DNA of 20,643 nt from positions 1 through 20,643 of the IMG/VR virus record IMGVR_UViG_3300044675_004084. The stretch is one strand, 5' to 3'. This stretch comes from a virus. A model generated the notes under the pieces. The model ran no database searches. It was not told the origin of the DNA and saw nothing but the letters and a program-made list of their open reading frames with translations. A program made the position numbers and the translations under genes. This document shows, piece after piece, positions 14,701-20,643 of the stretch (its first letter is position 1; each line of letters starts with the position of its first letter).

Positions 14701-15575
14701 GGAGCACCTGCAGCACCACGGGACTTTACCCCCAAAGCCATTTCGGTAAACAGCTGTAACAGACCACCGACACTACCACCGATCTGTGCGGACTCACCTA
14801 CCCCCGCAAAGGTTTCGGTTTCGGGGTCGTAAACACCTTGGGAAATTAAGTTTTGCATAACTTCGGTGGCGGCTTCTTGTGCAGCTTCTTGTGCAGCTGC
14901 TTCCCCGACACGTCCAAGCCCTCCCGCTCGTACACGGGACAGTCTTGCTCTAACACTATCATCCAAGGCTTTGGCTATAGTTTCTGTGTTTGGCCCCAAC
15001 GCCCTTCTGGCACGGGATACAATAAGTGCGGGAGCCACCATTTCGAAAGCGCCCGGGATTATACCCAGACCAGCGGCAGTACTAATTTCGTCTTCTGTTG
15101 CCCCTGCAGCCACTGCGCGTTGCGCCGCTTCGCCTGAACCCGAGGCTATACCCAACCCTGTACCAGCAACAACGCCGGGAACTCCGAATGGTGCAGCAAG
15201 AATAAAGGGTGCGGTCGATCCCAAACCCCGTACCACGTCAAGGTACGTGCCCTCATACCCGGCATCAGGAGCCAAGAACTCCTGTACCCCACCACCTATT
15301 TCTGCAATTCTCTGCCGTGCAGCTTGCTCCTGACGCTCCGGCAATAAGAAGGACGCGCCAGTTAACCCTGCTTCTACCGTGCCTGCAGCTCCGGCCCCAA
15401 GGGCTTTAAATGTTTCGGGGACATACCCAAACAACGAGGGTTCCTCGGGGGTGGGTGCTTGATACTGCCCGGATTGTATTTGCTTAATTGTATCCGCAAG
15501 CCTTTTGGCCGCAGCAGTATCCCCCGCAGCGTGCGCGTTACGAAAAGCAGATACTAACTGTTCAAAACTAGCCAT
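8709..15575 (-). CDS. Giant virion/ejected-type protein with zincin motif and LPD38-like C-terminus
   Basis: 2288 residues, the largest gene here. The N-terminus (FRNAHAAGDTAAAKRLADTI, 11-30) matches the start of many large phage injected proteins. Hydrophobic, glycine-rich stretches follow (about 121-146, 166-187). A Pro/Gln/Glu-rich disordered region (about 280-800) contains repeats. A metallopeptidase motif HEATH (1119-1123) with E1163 or E1167 in LEEFVAEAF as third zinc ligand suggests a zincin. KPYFPLTR (1509-1516) begins a further large-polyvalent-protein-like segment. Hydrophobic helices occur at 1743-1764 and 2002-2032. The C-terminus (DRGNY..., GAFAG-like repeats of small residues, LGFAP) resembles large polyvalent protein domain 38. 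The role is probably an internal virion protein delivered with DNA, with possible proteolysis of host wall or membrane targets. The stop lies inside the T-tract of the opposing terminator. A weak AAGG precedes the start. Confidence 0.82.
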   Translation of the reverse strand: MASFEQLVSAFRNAHAAGDTAAAKRLADTIKQIQSGQYQAPTPEEPSLFGYVPETFKALGAGAAGTVEAGLTGASFLLPERQEQAARQRIAEIGGGVQEFLAPDAGYEGTYLDVVRGLGSTAPFILAAPFGVPGVVAGTGLGIASGSGEAAQRAVAAGATEDEISTAAGLGIIPGAFEMVAPALIVSRARRALGPNTETIAKALDDSVRARLSRVRAGGLGRVGEAAAQEAAQEAATEVMQNLISQGVYDPETETFAGVGESAQIGGSVGGLLQLFTEMALGVKSRGAAGAPPPPADPFSTGVEVSPDTAPGIAAPPPPPPPQQEGDLLGRQDVASVLSADDLQALGLNLNKATAEKLFGLDLAIPEQQAEARRILTAYTNNSKTQQLAPQTVSRISSLLRSDVFKPETNRRNQLAAEGRSREEIEDIIAKEAPGQRDVPQGTQLDMLDIDETRQIQDLLDTDELAQLQAEEDAQLAAQEVQRQRDEQARIREETFLLGERLETGRQTESEEKRRQVLLPIIETRGILDAPNLARAFSAELRRQGFTNTTPTESELATINRAVGVQQAITTRESEQAETAAAIQARQEAEQRAGVSELESLISELKTTPSTTPPELTPQEQERAEKARLNRERLDRTGRGLEGQLEIPAIERASAARVSPFERGVEVSGQTAPSVAAFTPLTEADLRDVEAEDPQSQRQLDMFAEPSPFEEGVEVSGQATPGVAAFTPLTEADLREAEDSAPTVIATKEVLDAAGIPDTAPVYRRVLGKDVSDPVVQKELTDFANNKVVKEQTPEVSDKVNALVSSASMRMVPKPPPMPSLKGELKDKAPEAFGKAGKFKLDKNNKYTPEGAMFYYLGTTDTPDMLLKTIAFEINNPLNSIVPARVNDLKRANSAREWVRANAPEYTPILDTMIDIARQEEQYRTRRDIKRADLKEEARLQKNRGDLQKTAAANAKVVADYVAPAAKDTDRNDGLTMEAVNAIIDFSATPDVEVLAAVDKSALREQLNDAITAYDGVVTYALRADAVAATMVNADPSVTEQLKNGNAFGALDSISKTTLNASVRRAANSLKQAIAGLKVSMNATLTDAKGNMLAGIYDAATDTLVINTSMPLSTHTVLHEATHAATIKVLKNPSHPTTQRLTQLYNNLKDKMPDEYAMKSLEEFVAEAFSNSEFQTKLAAYRISGDKITGWDRFWEAVGRLFGMNYTTDTANTEALNLINTILATAPNTRNATTIASAIAKDDPEKALNSLLSGGKNFIRDTPPSKFKDYVAVIARSSEKVRATLLNGLGLEGITNILKDVVPSAKEFEKIMYKMDGVRTQNMKTYSGLLNDVNKAFKGDVEGRKTYNELVSFSTLNGADPTADPDIVNKFWLRYGVINPSTNKATQKEEKFNTKEQMEARKAQLSAQIASAKAANRPSPILGDVDGIKATEPTDIRKADDAKVRQMFASLTPTQRGAYTKLRDFYADINDKIITAEEANIDRMDIDPEIKTSVKHTMLLRRILTGSIKPYFPLTRGGEFWVEFTYRDDNGQLVYGTGSFNSALERGKAIEKLRNMTEVDRDSIRERPLSEIEQRAYDGSIPIPFLTDLQKKIKDLELKDKDGKEVNPEGKRQLNEFLANIILRSLPEQAIVQSRQVRKGVAFFEGDAVTALQQRGPQFITSLSNLSYMVELEQVSKKVRDERDKLPDSEVFYKDAATSIAGTKKETEAMIVFGSLPSYLQFSKNPYISNVARMLRSGTFTMTLAGNISSVAVNTAILPLVLQNTLAGRYGAGKATIASAMAAKLYVGSFGKVSREGITNLDADGKPLSPSAPIRERGGFSITNDFSTDPKRQAGYKKLEPLTSIFKERGFDTRTQAAEMSELDSPTAPWINKLNYIGGFLFAHSERGIRQVSAISTYILEMEKLTGKKFGKLTDPDIAQYGNKAAETAIDTMLYVNSSALITAAPRIAQTSVGSLVWQFKKVPGQMLYTHFSMLNSIFKDLTGKARTPAELEEARALRNTFFYTAAVGGVLVGVKGIPMYGVVASIANLFLDDDEDDFNTLIAKTIGEDKYYGLIANMFGVDITDRVSLTNLMIRDRGNYKPDNEYQYAVEASLGPAFGVTVRSLEGGLRLFDDDPKNNDRAVEAILPTALSNLVKGYRFATEGYETGRLDPIISGALPAGDILRQSLGFAPISTRSARDKLSLNIRKDLGRRERRNRIIDKLVYAVSGEGEHSGLLTQAWQEAQAFNADYPAFPIGVDTLLRSIRARQTRTEMAAITGGAPVDRKTALEMLESNREFEEGISWMDW
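13362..13601 (-). repeat. In-frame 48-residue tandem duplication in the giant protein
   Basis: Two copies of the pattern SPFE(R/E)GVEVSGQ followed by P-(S/G)-VAAFTPLTEADLR lie at residues 659-690 (13506-13601) and 707-738 (13362-13457), offset by 144 bases. The first 32 residues of each unit are nearly identical; the spacer (AEDPQSQRQLDMFAEP) is seen once between them. A shorter diverged copy, DPFSTGVEVS then TAPGIAA, is at residues 297-315 (14631-14687). All lie in the disordered linker region. Confidence 0.9.
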
Positions 15576-15592
15576 AGTAGTGCCTTAACGTC

Positions 15593-17770
15593 TTAGTTAG
15601 AGTATAGGTCGAGATCCCTTTGAATGTCCGGGGAAATTATAAAATTATTATTATTGTTAGCTCCCCCAGTTTCCATCACTTCGCCTGAAAGGCCCAACAA
15701 CTCAGCACTTCTAGTGCGTAACTGATTTATCTCATTTTCTTGTAGTCGTATTGCCTTATCAATTGCTTCTAGCGCCGTGGGGTTCTCACTTAGCAGAGGA
15801 CGCCTTGAAGCTAAATCCGCAAGGGCGGTGGTAGCATCTTGTATCCTGTTAGCGACAGTAGCGGATAATTGCGTTTTGTTTTGCTCGGATAAAAGGTTCT
15901 GTCTTCCACGTTCAAGTGCAATTTCAAGTTGGGTTTTTACACTATCAAATGCCCTTTGCTCTCTTCCTAAGATTTGTGCCGCTTCTATTTCGTTTGCGCT
16001 ATTAAATTGGGCTATAACTGACTGATACACTTGTGCTCTTTGTGTGTTTGAGGCCCCAAACGCCCCTTCTCCAGCTGCAAGCGCACCTTGCCTAGCGGCC
16101 CTTTCTTGCTCAATCAATCCCGTAGCCAGATCAAACTGACTTCCCGCACGCGTACGAGCATCGGCACGAACTGCGTCCTCTACTTCCCTTACTCCTCTGG
16201 ATGCAGCAGGACCGCCTTGAGCAATTAGATTGGAACTCGCAAGCCCGCCTAACAACGCACTAATCTCACGGCTACGTTGTTCTTCAGGAGAGTATAAGGG
16301 AGCGTCCAGCGCAGCGGATCTGGAACGTATTAAAGCTTTTAACTCTTCCATTGATGGGTCTGTAGCAGCTCTGTACCTAGCTTCTGCAGCCGCACGCGCA
16401 GTTTCTGGGGCGTTCGGGTCCATCATTGCGCTTTCATATTCTTGATACGGACGAGAAGGGGGTGTAGAAACATTAGTACCACCGGAAGGAGATAGTGATG
16501 CTATTAGGGCGTCAAGATCTGAAACTGAAACAGCCTCCCCGCCGCTTGGACTAACTGGCAGAGAAGTTTGACTCGCTGGTGTGGAAGTTTGGGCGCCCCC
16601 ATCCAACGCGCTAAGGTTAAGGGTGCTATCTTTCGGGGGTGTGGTTTCGTTAGTGAGGACAGTGGGAGCAGGCTCGCCCTGCGCTGAAGATCGACCCGCA
16701 TAAATAGGGCTTCCCTCTGCGTTGAAGCCAACGATATTAGACCCGCCCGGCACTCCGTTAAATATGCTTGCTAAGCCTCGAGCCATGGCAGGTGGAGCCC
16801 CAACTACGACGTCCTTCACGCCCGACAGCACCCCCATTAGATTTTCACCCTGCCCGGTACGGTCTCCCATACTGTAGGAGGTGGACGGTACAGACGTTTG
16901 CCTACCTTCTTCTCGCATTGCACGTCGTTCCGCAGCGGAAGGGCCTGAGTAAGGTCCCGGTACCTCAGCCTTATCTAACTCCCGTAGATTTTCTACCAGC
17001 TTTTGTATGCGTTCGCGACGTGCAATTTCAGCCTGCATTTCTTCCCGATTAGTTGGTAGGTTTTCACGTGGAAGCGTTCCAACGCGCCCCGGCAACAGAT
17101 AATCCGTTGGCTGGGCGTATGCATCCGTAGTTCTGCTTTGAGTGTCCCCACCATCAGAGGGAGTAGTTTGCGACTGGTCTGAATTTCTTCTGCGTTCCGC
17201 TTGCTCTTGCATACGTTCAAGCCGTGCAATTTCAGACAGTAATTCTTCTCGAGTAGTTGGTAAATTTGAAGGCGGTAGCATCCCAACGCGCCCCGGCAAC
17301 AAATAATCCGTTGGCTGCGCATATACGCCTTCAACACCGCCCCCATTGTCAAACCCAACAATCCCACCTTCAGCCATACCCGCCATGTTCGGTGCAGGTA
17401 GCTGAGGTAACCCGCCGCTCATCGCTTGCTGCATCTGTTGAGCCTGCATGTTGCCGCCTTGACGCTGAATACCCGGGGACAGCCGTGAGGCAAGTTCTGC
17501 AATACCCTGCTCGGCTGCAAGTTTAGTGCGCTCAGCAACGGTAGGGGGCATAGGCTGAGGCTGCGTCGCGGCCATCATCTGGTCAGCAGCTTGCATCGCT
17601 TGCAGTGCATCTTTGTACTTCAACATCGCCAATGTGCGCGGGTCGAGTATCTGCTTCTCTGCATCCGACGAAACAACGTCAACAGCGGCGTTAAGCCGTG
17701 GGTTATTCATTTGCGGAGCCTGCTGCTGACCTTGCGGCATCAGCGCACCTAGACCTTGAGATTGCATCAT
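15593..17770 (-). CDS. Repeat-containing probable virion protein with GGIV motif
   Basis: 725 residues, low complexity, rich in Gln, Ala, Ser, Pro and Met. The N-terminal ~130 residues are helical and Gln/Met-rich. GMAEGGIVGFDNGGG (131-145) is a short glycine motif that recurs in virion proteins of marine phages. Two copies of an AQPTDYLLPGRVG unit follow (150-195 and 218-263). The middle is Ser/Thr/Pro-rich and probably disordered. From about 470 the protein is alanine-rich and helical, with coiled-coil-like stretches (FDSVKTQLEIALERGRQN, LEAIDKAIRLQENEINQL). No catalytic motif is seen. It is probably a structural or internal virion component delivered with its neighbours. AGGAG (17777-17781) precedes tandem ATGs at 17770 and 17767. 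The gene lies 17 bases from the giant protein gene and is likely co-transcribed with it. Confidence 0.72.
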   Translation of the reverse strand: MMQSQGLGALMPQGQQQAPQMNNPRLNAAVDVVSSDAEKQILDPRTLAMLKYKDALQAMQAADQMMAATQPQPMPPTVAERTKLAAEQGIAELASRLSPGIQRQGGNMQAQQMQQAMSGGLPQLPAPNMAGMAEGGIVGFDNGGGVEGVYAQPTDYLLPGRVGMLPPSNLPTTREELLSEIARLERMQEQAERRRNSDQSQTTPSDGGDTQSRTTDAYAQPTDYLLPGRVGTLPRENLPTNREEMQAEIARRERIQKLVENLRELDKAEVPGPYSGPSAAERRAMREEGRQTSVPSTSYSMGDRTGQGENLMGVLSGVKDVVVGAPPAMARGLASIFNGVPGGSNIVGFNAEGSPIYAGRSSAQGEPAPTVLTNETTPPKDSTLNLSALDGGAQTSTPASQTSLPVSPSGGEAVSVSDLDALIASLSPSGGTNVSTPPSRPYQEYESAMMDPNAPETARAAAEARYRAATDPSMEELKALIRSRSAALDAPLYSPEEQRSREISALLGGLASSNLIAQGGPAASRGVREVEDAVRADARTRAGSQFDLATGLIEQERAARQGALAAGEGAFGASNTQRAQVYQSVIAQFNSANEIEAAQILGREQRAFDSVKTQLEIALERGRQNLLSEQNKTQLSATVANRIQDATTALADLASRRPLLSENPTALEAIDKAIRLQENEINQLRTRSAELLGLSGEVMETGGANNNNNFIISPDIQRDLDLYSN
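16982..17323 (-). repeat. In-frame duplication around AQPTDYLLPGRVG
   Basis: Copy 1 spans residues 150-195 (17186-17323) and copy 2 residues 218-263 (16982-17119), offset by 68 residues (204 bases). Each reads YAQPTDYLLPGRVG, then LP, NLPT, REE and an EIAR(L/R)ER(M/I)Q helix. The DNA over the LPGRVG part is almost identical between copies, so the duplication is probably recent. A Ser/Thr/Asp-rich spacer separates them. Confidence 0.9.
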
Positions 17771-17791
17771 TTGTAGCTCCTGTTAATTTTA

Positions 17792-18784
17792 TTACGGCCC
17801 TATACCGGCTAGTTTGTCCCGTTCCTGCTTCTGGCGAGCTGCTTCTAGTATTAACGCCTGTTGCGGATTAGCCGTTTGATTAGTTCCGCCGCCGAGAATG
17901 CCCGCTTTTCTAAGTAATGCTAAGATGGAATTACCAGCGTCAAGGGTGCCCGCCACAGTCTGCAGACCACTAGGCTCATAAGTTTCGTATGTCTGGGTTT
18001 CAAGTGGTAGCCCATCCAGCAACGATTGCAGGAACTGAATCTGCTTCTGCGGGTAATCTCGCTCTTCTGTGAACTGCGCCAAGTCCGCACTTATACCCTG
18101 CTGCTCAATACCACGCTGCTCGGCACCCGCCGTACGCTGTTTGTCCAAGATGTCAAAGCCCAACCGGCTGGCTTGCTCGGCAGCTTGTCTACGACGGTCT
18201 TCCTCAGTGTTGAACTGATTCTGCGCTTGCGTAAACGCTTGGTTGTAACCTTGCCCGGTGATCCCCGACATACGATCTAACAACCCACGTTGCAACTCAG
18301 CTTCAGCTACACCCTGACGTGATCCGCCGTACGCCCCGGCTCTACCGTACTGGCTCTGCAGTGCTTGTTGTTGAATCTCACTTTGCCTGCGTGCAGCCGC
18401 ATACTGCGGGTCTAAGACCGACTGCAAATACGGGGTCATGTAGTTCTGTACGACGTTGTTTGACGCAGGTGTAAAGGTAGGTGTTGCCCCGCCAGCAAGT
18501 GCCGCTGCAGAAGGCTGCGTGTACGCAGAGCCTGTAAACGACATCGGGTTGTACGCCATGGAAGAAGCGCTTGGAGTTTGCAACGCCCCCAGCCCCTGAA
18601 ATGCCTGCGTTTGCAATGCAGATGGCCCAGCAGTCAACGGTCCTTCATAGGCTGTGTACGGCAGGTTTGATGCCGCTGCGCCTCGACCCAACATCTGGGT
18701 AACATAAGGACCCGCCCAACTGGACAGCGAGGATTCTTCCGCTCGTTGTGCTCCTGCCGGTACTATGCTGTCTGTAACTGCCAT
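17792..18784 (-). CDS. Conserved virion-type protein (YMTPYLQ/GAYGGSRQ family)
   Basis: 330 residues. It has YTAYEGPLTAGPSALQ (43-58), NYMTPYLQSVLDPQ (114-127) and a helical Gln/Ala-rich segment with RAGAYGGSRQGVAEAEL (148-164). A second charged helical part follows (TEEDRRRQAAEQASRLGFDILDKQRTAG), and then a flexible, alanine- and glycine-rich C-terminus. This order of motifs is familiar from structural gene blocks of marine phages, where such proteins are taken as tail or internal virion components. The exact place in the particle is unknown. The Shine-Dalgarno GAGGTGA (18789-18795) includes the TGA stop of the gene before it. The gap to the next gene is 21 bases. Confidence 0.75.
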   Translation of the reverse strand: MAVTDSIVPAGAQRAEESSLSSWAGPYVTQMLGRGAAASNLPYTAYEGPLTAGPSALQTQAFQGLGALQTPSASSMAYNPMSFTGSAYTQPSAAALAGGATPTFTPASNNVVQNYMTPYLQSVLDPQYAAARRQSEIQQQALQSQYGRAGAYGGSRQGVAEAELQRGLLDRMSGITGQGYNQAFTQAQNQFNTEEDRRRQAAEQASRLGFDILDKQRTAGAEQRGIEQQGISADLAQFTEERDYPQKQIQFLQSLLDGLPLETQTYETYEPSGLQTVAGTLDAGNSILALLRKAGILGGGTNQTANPQQALILEAARQKQERDKLAGIGP

Positions 18785-18793
18785 TTCGTCACC

Positions 18794-19909
18794 TCACGCG
18801 GGTGTAAATTTATTGGGGGCTATTTTACGGCCTTGCTCTTTGGTGCCTGTGCGAGCCTGACGAACCCGATCCATCATGGAGTATAACACTTTTGCACCTG
18901 CATCCGAATTGCCATTACCCAGCCCACTAACAACGTCAGCAGGTACAACAAACTCACCGTCACTGAGCGCAGCGGGTTGTGTGTCTTCAATAGTTGCTGG
19001 GATTTCATCGGCCATACCGTCAGTGGAACCACCCAAGTAGTAACCACGACTGGCGGGCACCGCACCGCCTTGTGCAAATTCTTCCATGTTTGTATCGTCC
19101 ATGGTTAGTGGAATCCCCCCACCACCGGTATTTGTTCCGCCACCGCCACTGACATTTGTTCCGCCACTGACGTTTGTTCCGCTACCGTCACTGACATTTG
19201 TTCCGCCACTGACGTTTGTTCCGCTACCGCTACCAAATAAATTTTTAAATACTTTTGCGGCATCTTCCGGGGTTAACGCTCCAAACAAACCCTGCGCCGA
19301 TCTATTGGCAACAACGGGTGGGCTAGACGGCGGAACAAAAAGTTGTGAAGGCACAGTAACGGGGCTAATTCTATTAGCGGCCATTGTTTTACCCGTTGGG
19401 GTATAGGTCGTATCGGTAAAGTACCGACGTCCGCCACTGCCCGGTCTACGCTGCCCTATCACAGCAGGTTCTGTTGTTGGCGTACCGTAGCCAAACGCTT
19501 TGTAATCCGCTTCCACTTCCTGCGGAGTAAAGCCCGTCGCTCTTGCAACTTGTGTTGGGGAAACACCGTACTGGTTCATTGCTTTTGCAATTTCGCGGTG
19601 CGCAGCAGCCCCGGGACCGCCGTACTGCCCATAAGTTTTATTAACAAAGTTTGCTACTTCTTTGTCGGGATAGTTTAGGAAAGCATCAGGCGTCAATGCT
19701 CGGGTAATACCGTATTCTGGTATCCCTTCACTGTAACCTACGGGGCGCTGAGTGCCTCCAGTCAGGAACTTACCAATACCGCTGTCGCGGTTAGTAACGC
19801 CATATAACGCAGCCAAACCTGCCCCGGACAAAGCAAGTTTCTTTGGGTCCAGCTTGCCCTCACTGTCAAAAATTAAACCCTTTAAAAAATCTTTAACGGC
19901 ATTGCTCAT
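18794..19909 (-). CDS. Virion-associated protein with C-terminal LSDGEFVVPA module
   Basis: 371 residues. The N-terminal part holds a helical segment (AHREIAKAMNQYGVSPTQVARATGFTPQEV, 103-132) that looks like a small HTH-type or helical repeat unit found in phage tail proteins. Residues about 227-265 are Gly/Thr/Asn/Ser repeats. The C-terminal 95 residues form a recognisable module: FAQGGAVP (278-285), GGSTDGMADEIPATIE, LSDGEFVVPADVVSGLGNG (315-333), then LYSMMDRVRQARTG. This module is widespread at the ends of virion-region proteins of uncultured phages; its role is not known to me. GAGGGTGA (19914-19921) overlaps the previous gene's TGA and lies 4 bases before ATG 19909, which points to coupled translation. 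It is likely structural or assembly-related. Confidence 0.75.
   Translation of the reverse strand: MSNAVKDFLKGLIFDSEGKLDPKKLALSGAGLAALYGVTNRDSGIGKFLTGGTQRPVGYSEGIPEYGITRALTPDAFLNYPDKEVANFVNKTYGQYGGPGAAAHREIAKAMNQYGVSPTQVARATGFTPQEVEADYKAFGYGTPTTEPAVIGQRRPGSGGRRYFTDTTYTPTGKTMAANRISPVTVPSQLFVPPSSPPVVANRSAQGLFGALTPEDAAKVFKNLFGSGSGTNVSGGTNVSDGSGTNVSGGTNVSGGGGTNTGGGGIPLTMDDTNMEEFAQGGAVPASRGYYLGGSTDGMADEIPATIEDTQPAALSDGEFVVPADVVSGLGNGNSDAGAKVLYSMMDRVRQARTGTKEQGRKIAPNKFTPA
19148..19231 (-). repeat. 42-base tandem repeat (two copies) encoding TNVSGG/TNVSDGSG
   Basis: Two adjacent copies of a 42-base unit (starting at 19148 and 19190) encode the 14-residue pattern TNVSGGTNVS plus DGSG or GGGG. They form a flexible linker between the N-terminal part and the C-terminal module of the 371-residue protein. 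A diverged GGGGTNTGGGG lies at the low-coordinate side. Confidence 0.9.
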
Positions 19910-19913
19910 GCGG

Positions 19914-20643
19914 TCACCCTCTCAACAAACGTATAATTTCATCTATGTCGGCGTAAGGCGCCACTTTACCGCCCCTATAATAAGGAACCCCGGCACTATT
20001 GTCATCTTCGCTGGACAATATCCGCAGCAAGTTATCTAAAAGGCTTGCATTTAAATCAAACTGAGGGTCAATCTCCGCTAACCCCGCTTTCTCCGTACCT
20101 TCCACCCGCATACCTTGCTGCGGTGCGGGAGTTGTTATTCTGGGTGTCGGCGTAGGCGTAGGCGTTGGCGTAGGCGTAGGCGTAGGCGTAGGTGTCGGCG
20201 TAGGCGTTGGCGTAGGCGTTGGCGTTGGCGTAGGCGTAGGTGTCGGCGTAGGCGTAGGCGTAGGTGTCGGCGTAGGCGTAGGCGTAGGCGTTGGCGTTGG
20301 CGTAGGCGTAGGCGTAGGTGTCGGCGTTGGCGTTGGCGTTGGCGTTGGCGTAGGCGTTGGCGTTGGCGTTGGCGTTGGCGTTGGCGTAGGCGTTGGCGTA
20401 GGTGTCGGCGTTGGCGTTGGCGTTGGCGTTGGCGTAGGCGTTGGCGTTGGCGTTGGCGTTGGCGTAGGCGTTGGCGTTGGCGTAGGCGTTGGCGTAGGCG
20501 TTGGCGTTGGCGTAGGCGTAGGTGTCGGCGTAGGCGTAGGCGTAGGTGTAGGCGTAGGTGTCGGCGTTGGCGTTGGCGTTGGCGTTGGCGTAGGCGTTGG
20601 CGTTGGCGTTGGCGTTGGCGTTGGCGTAGGCGTTGGCGTAGGT
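19914..20643 (-). CDS. Thr-Pro repeat protein, C-terminal part (5' partial)
   Basis: The frame is open from the right edge of the window down to the TGA at 19914-19916, about 242 visible residues. It consists of at least 166 residues of uninterrupted Thr-Pro, a short junction ([10 protein letters not shown]), then a 65-residue end starting [10 protein letters not shown]. That end has a predicted helix ([15 protein letters not shown]) and finishes [22 protein letters not shown]. The ATG at 20111 is therefore probably internal: no good Shine-Dalgarno lies before it, and the frame upstream stays open through the array. Thr-Pro runs form stiff, extended stalks or linkers. The protein may be a virion component, since it leads into the structural genes with a 4-base gap. 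The gene is cut by the window edge, so its N-terminal domain and total length are unknown. Confidence 0.8.
   Translation of the reverse strand, partial: PTPTPTPTPTPTPTPTPTPTPTPTPTPTPTPTPTPTPTPTPTPTPTPTPTPTPTPTPTPTPTPTPTPTPTPTPTPTPTPTPTPTPTPTPTPTPTPTPTPTPTPTPTPTPTPTPTPTPTPTPTPTPTPTPTPTPTPTPTPTPTPTPTPTPTPTPTPTPTPTPTPTPTPRITTPAPQQGMRVEGTEKAGLAEIDPQFDLNASLLDNLLRILSSEDDNSAGVPYYRGGKVAPYADIDEIIRLLRG
20143..20643 (-). repeat. Hexanucleotide array (83 units) encoding (Thr-Pro)n
   Basis: 83 complete hexamers (20143-20640) plus three further bases run to the window edge. By my count there are about 39 GGCGTT, 35 GGCGTA, 8 GGTGTC and 1 GGTGTA on the + strand. Read on the minus strand each gives a Pro codon (CCA, CCT or CCG) and a Thr codon (ACG or ACA). 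Only the third and sixth bases of the unit vary, and these are the wobble positions of Thr and Pro. The frame never shifts. The array may extend past the window. Confidence 0.97.
20317..20640 (-). repeat. Higher-order 84-base duplication within the hexamer array
   Basis: A block of 14 hexamers beginning with GGTGTC is exactly the same at 20317-20400 and 20557-20640, an offset of 240 bases. The match continues a further 18 bases to the low-coordinate side with a single mismatch (20307 versus 20547). A related block begins at 20401 but lacks one hexamer in its middle, as expected from slippage or unequal recombination. Confidence 0.9.

Noticed and set aside
19914-20111. Stand-alone 65-residue gene starting at ATG 20111
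   Set aside because: The frame is open upstream through the Thr-Pro array without a stop, and no Shine-Dalgarno precedes the ATG. A C-terminal part of a longer protein fits better.
20143-20643. Telomere-like G-rich hexamer array or CRISPR array
   Set aside because: There are no spacers, so it is not CRISPR. All variation is at synonymous positions of one minus-strand frame that continues into a non-repetitive C-terminus, so protein coding explains it better than a chromosome end. A two-tetrad G-quadruplex is possible on the + strand but cannot be judged from sequence alone.
1-20643. tRNA genes, diversity-generating retroelement, insertion sequence
   Set aside because: I saw no cloverleaf-like segment with a CCA-type end, no reverse transcriptase motif, and no transposase or terminal inverted repeats. 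A tRNA scan was not possible here.

Overview
The window looks like part of a tailed double-stranded DNA bacteriophage genome (Caudoviricetes), probably from an environmental or metagenomic assembly. The reasons are tight packing with overlapping stops and starts, bacterial Shine-Dalgarno sites, a phage replication cassette, and a virion block with a 2288-residue internal/ejected-type protein and several 'GG(I/A/K)V' low-complexity proteins that recur in marine and freshwater phages. I see no tRNA, rRNA, integrase, attachment site, insertion sequence or CRISPR array. Neither host nor phage genus can be named from this sequence.

Rightward block (1-8642, + strand): the C-terminal half of a family A DNA polymerase (its start lies outside the window); a Cas4/RecB-type PD-(D/E)XK nuclease with a possible Fe-S cysteine set; a small HNH-like protein; a SNF2-type helicase/translocase; after an AT-rich gap with a good sigma70-like promoter, a Gp157-like conserved phage protein; a MerR/excisionase-type helix-turn-helix protein; a probable ssDNA-binding protein with four cysteines and an acidic tail; a 995-residue fusion of an archaeo-eukaryotic-type primase with a DUF927-like helicase; and a 69-residue conserved small protein. 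Together these could supply priming, unwinding, synthesis, ssDNA protection and end processing. A GNRA-loop intrinsic terminator closes the block at 8687-8710.

Leftward block (8709-20643, - strand): read in transcription order from the right edge, a protein with at least 166 residues of pure Thr-Pro repeat (truncated by the window edge), a 371-residue protein ending in the LSDGEFVVPA-type module, a 330-residue virion-type protein, a 725-residue repeat-containing protein, and the 2288-residue protein with a HEATH zincin motif and an LPD38-like C-terminus. The genes are separated by 4-21 bases, and two Shine-Dalgarno sites contain the previous gene's stop codon. The blocks converge at the terminator, and the stop codon of the giant gene lies in its T-tract.

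The most unusual features are the 83-unit hexanucleotide array at the right edge, whose only variable positions are the two codon wobble positions, and the in-frame tandem duplication in four of the five leftward genes, while none was noticed in the rightward genes.
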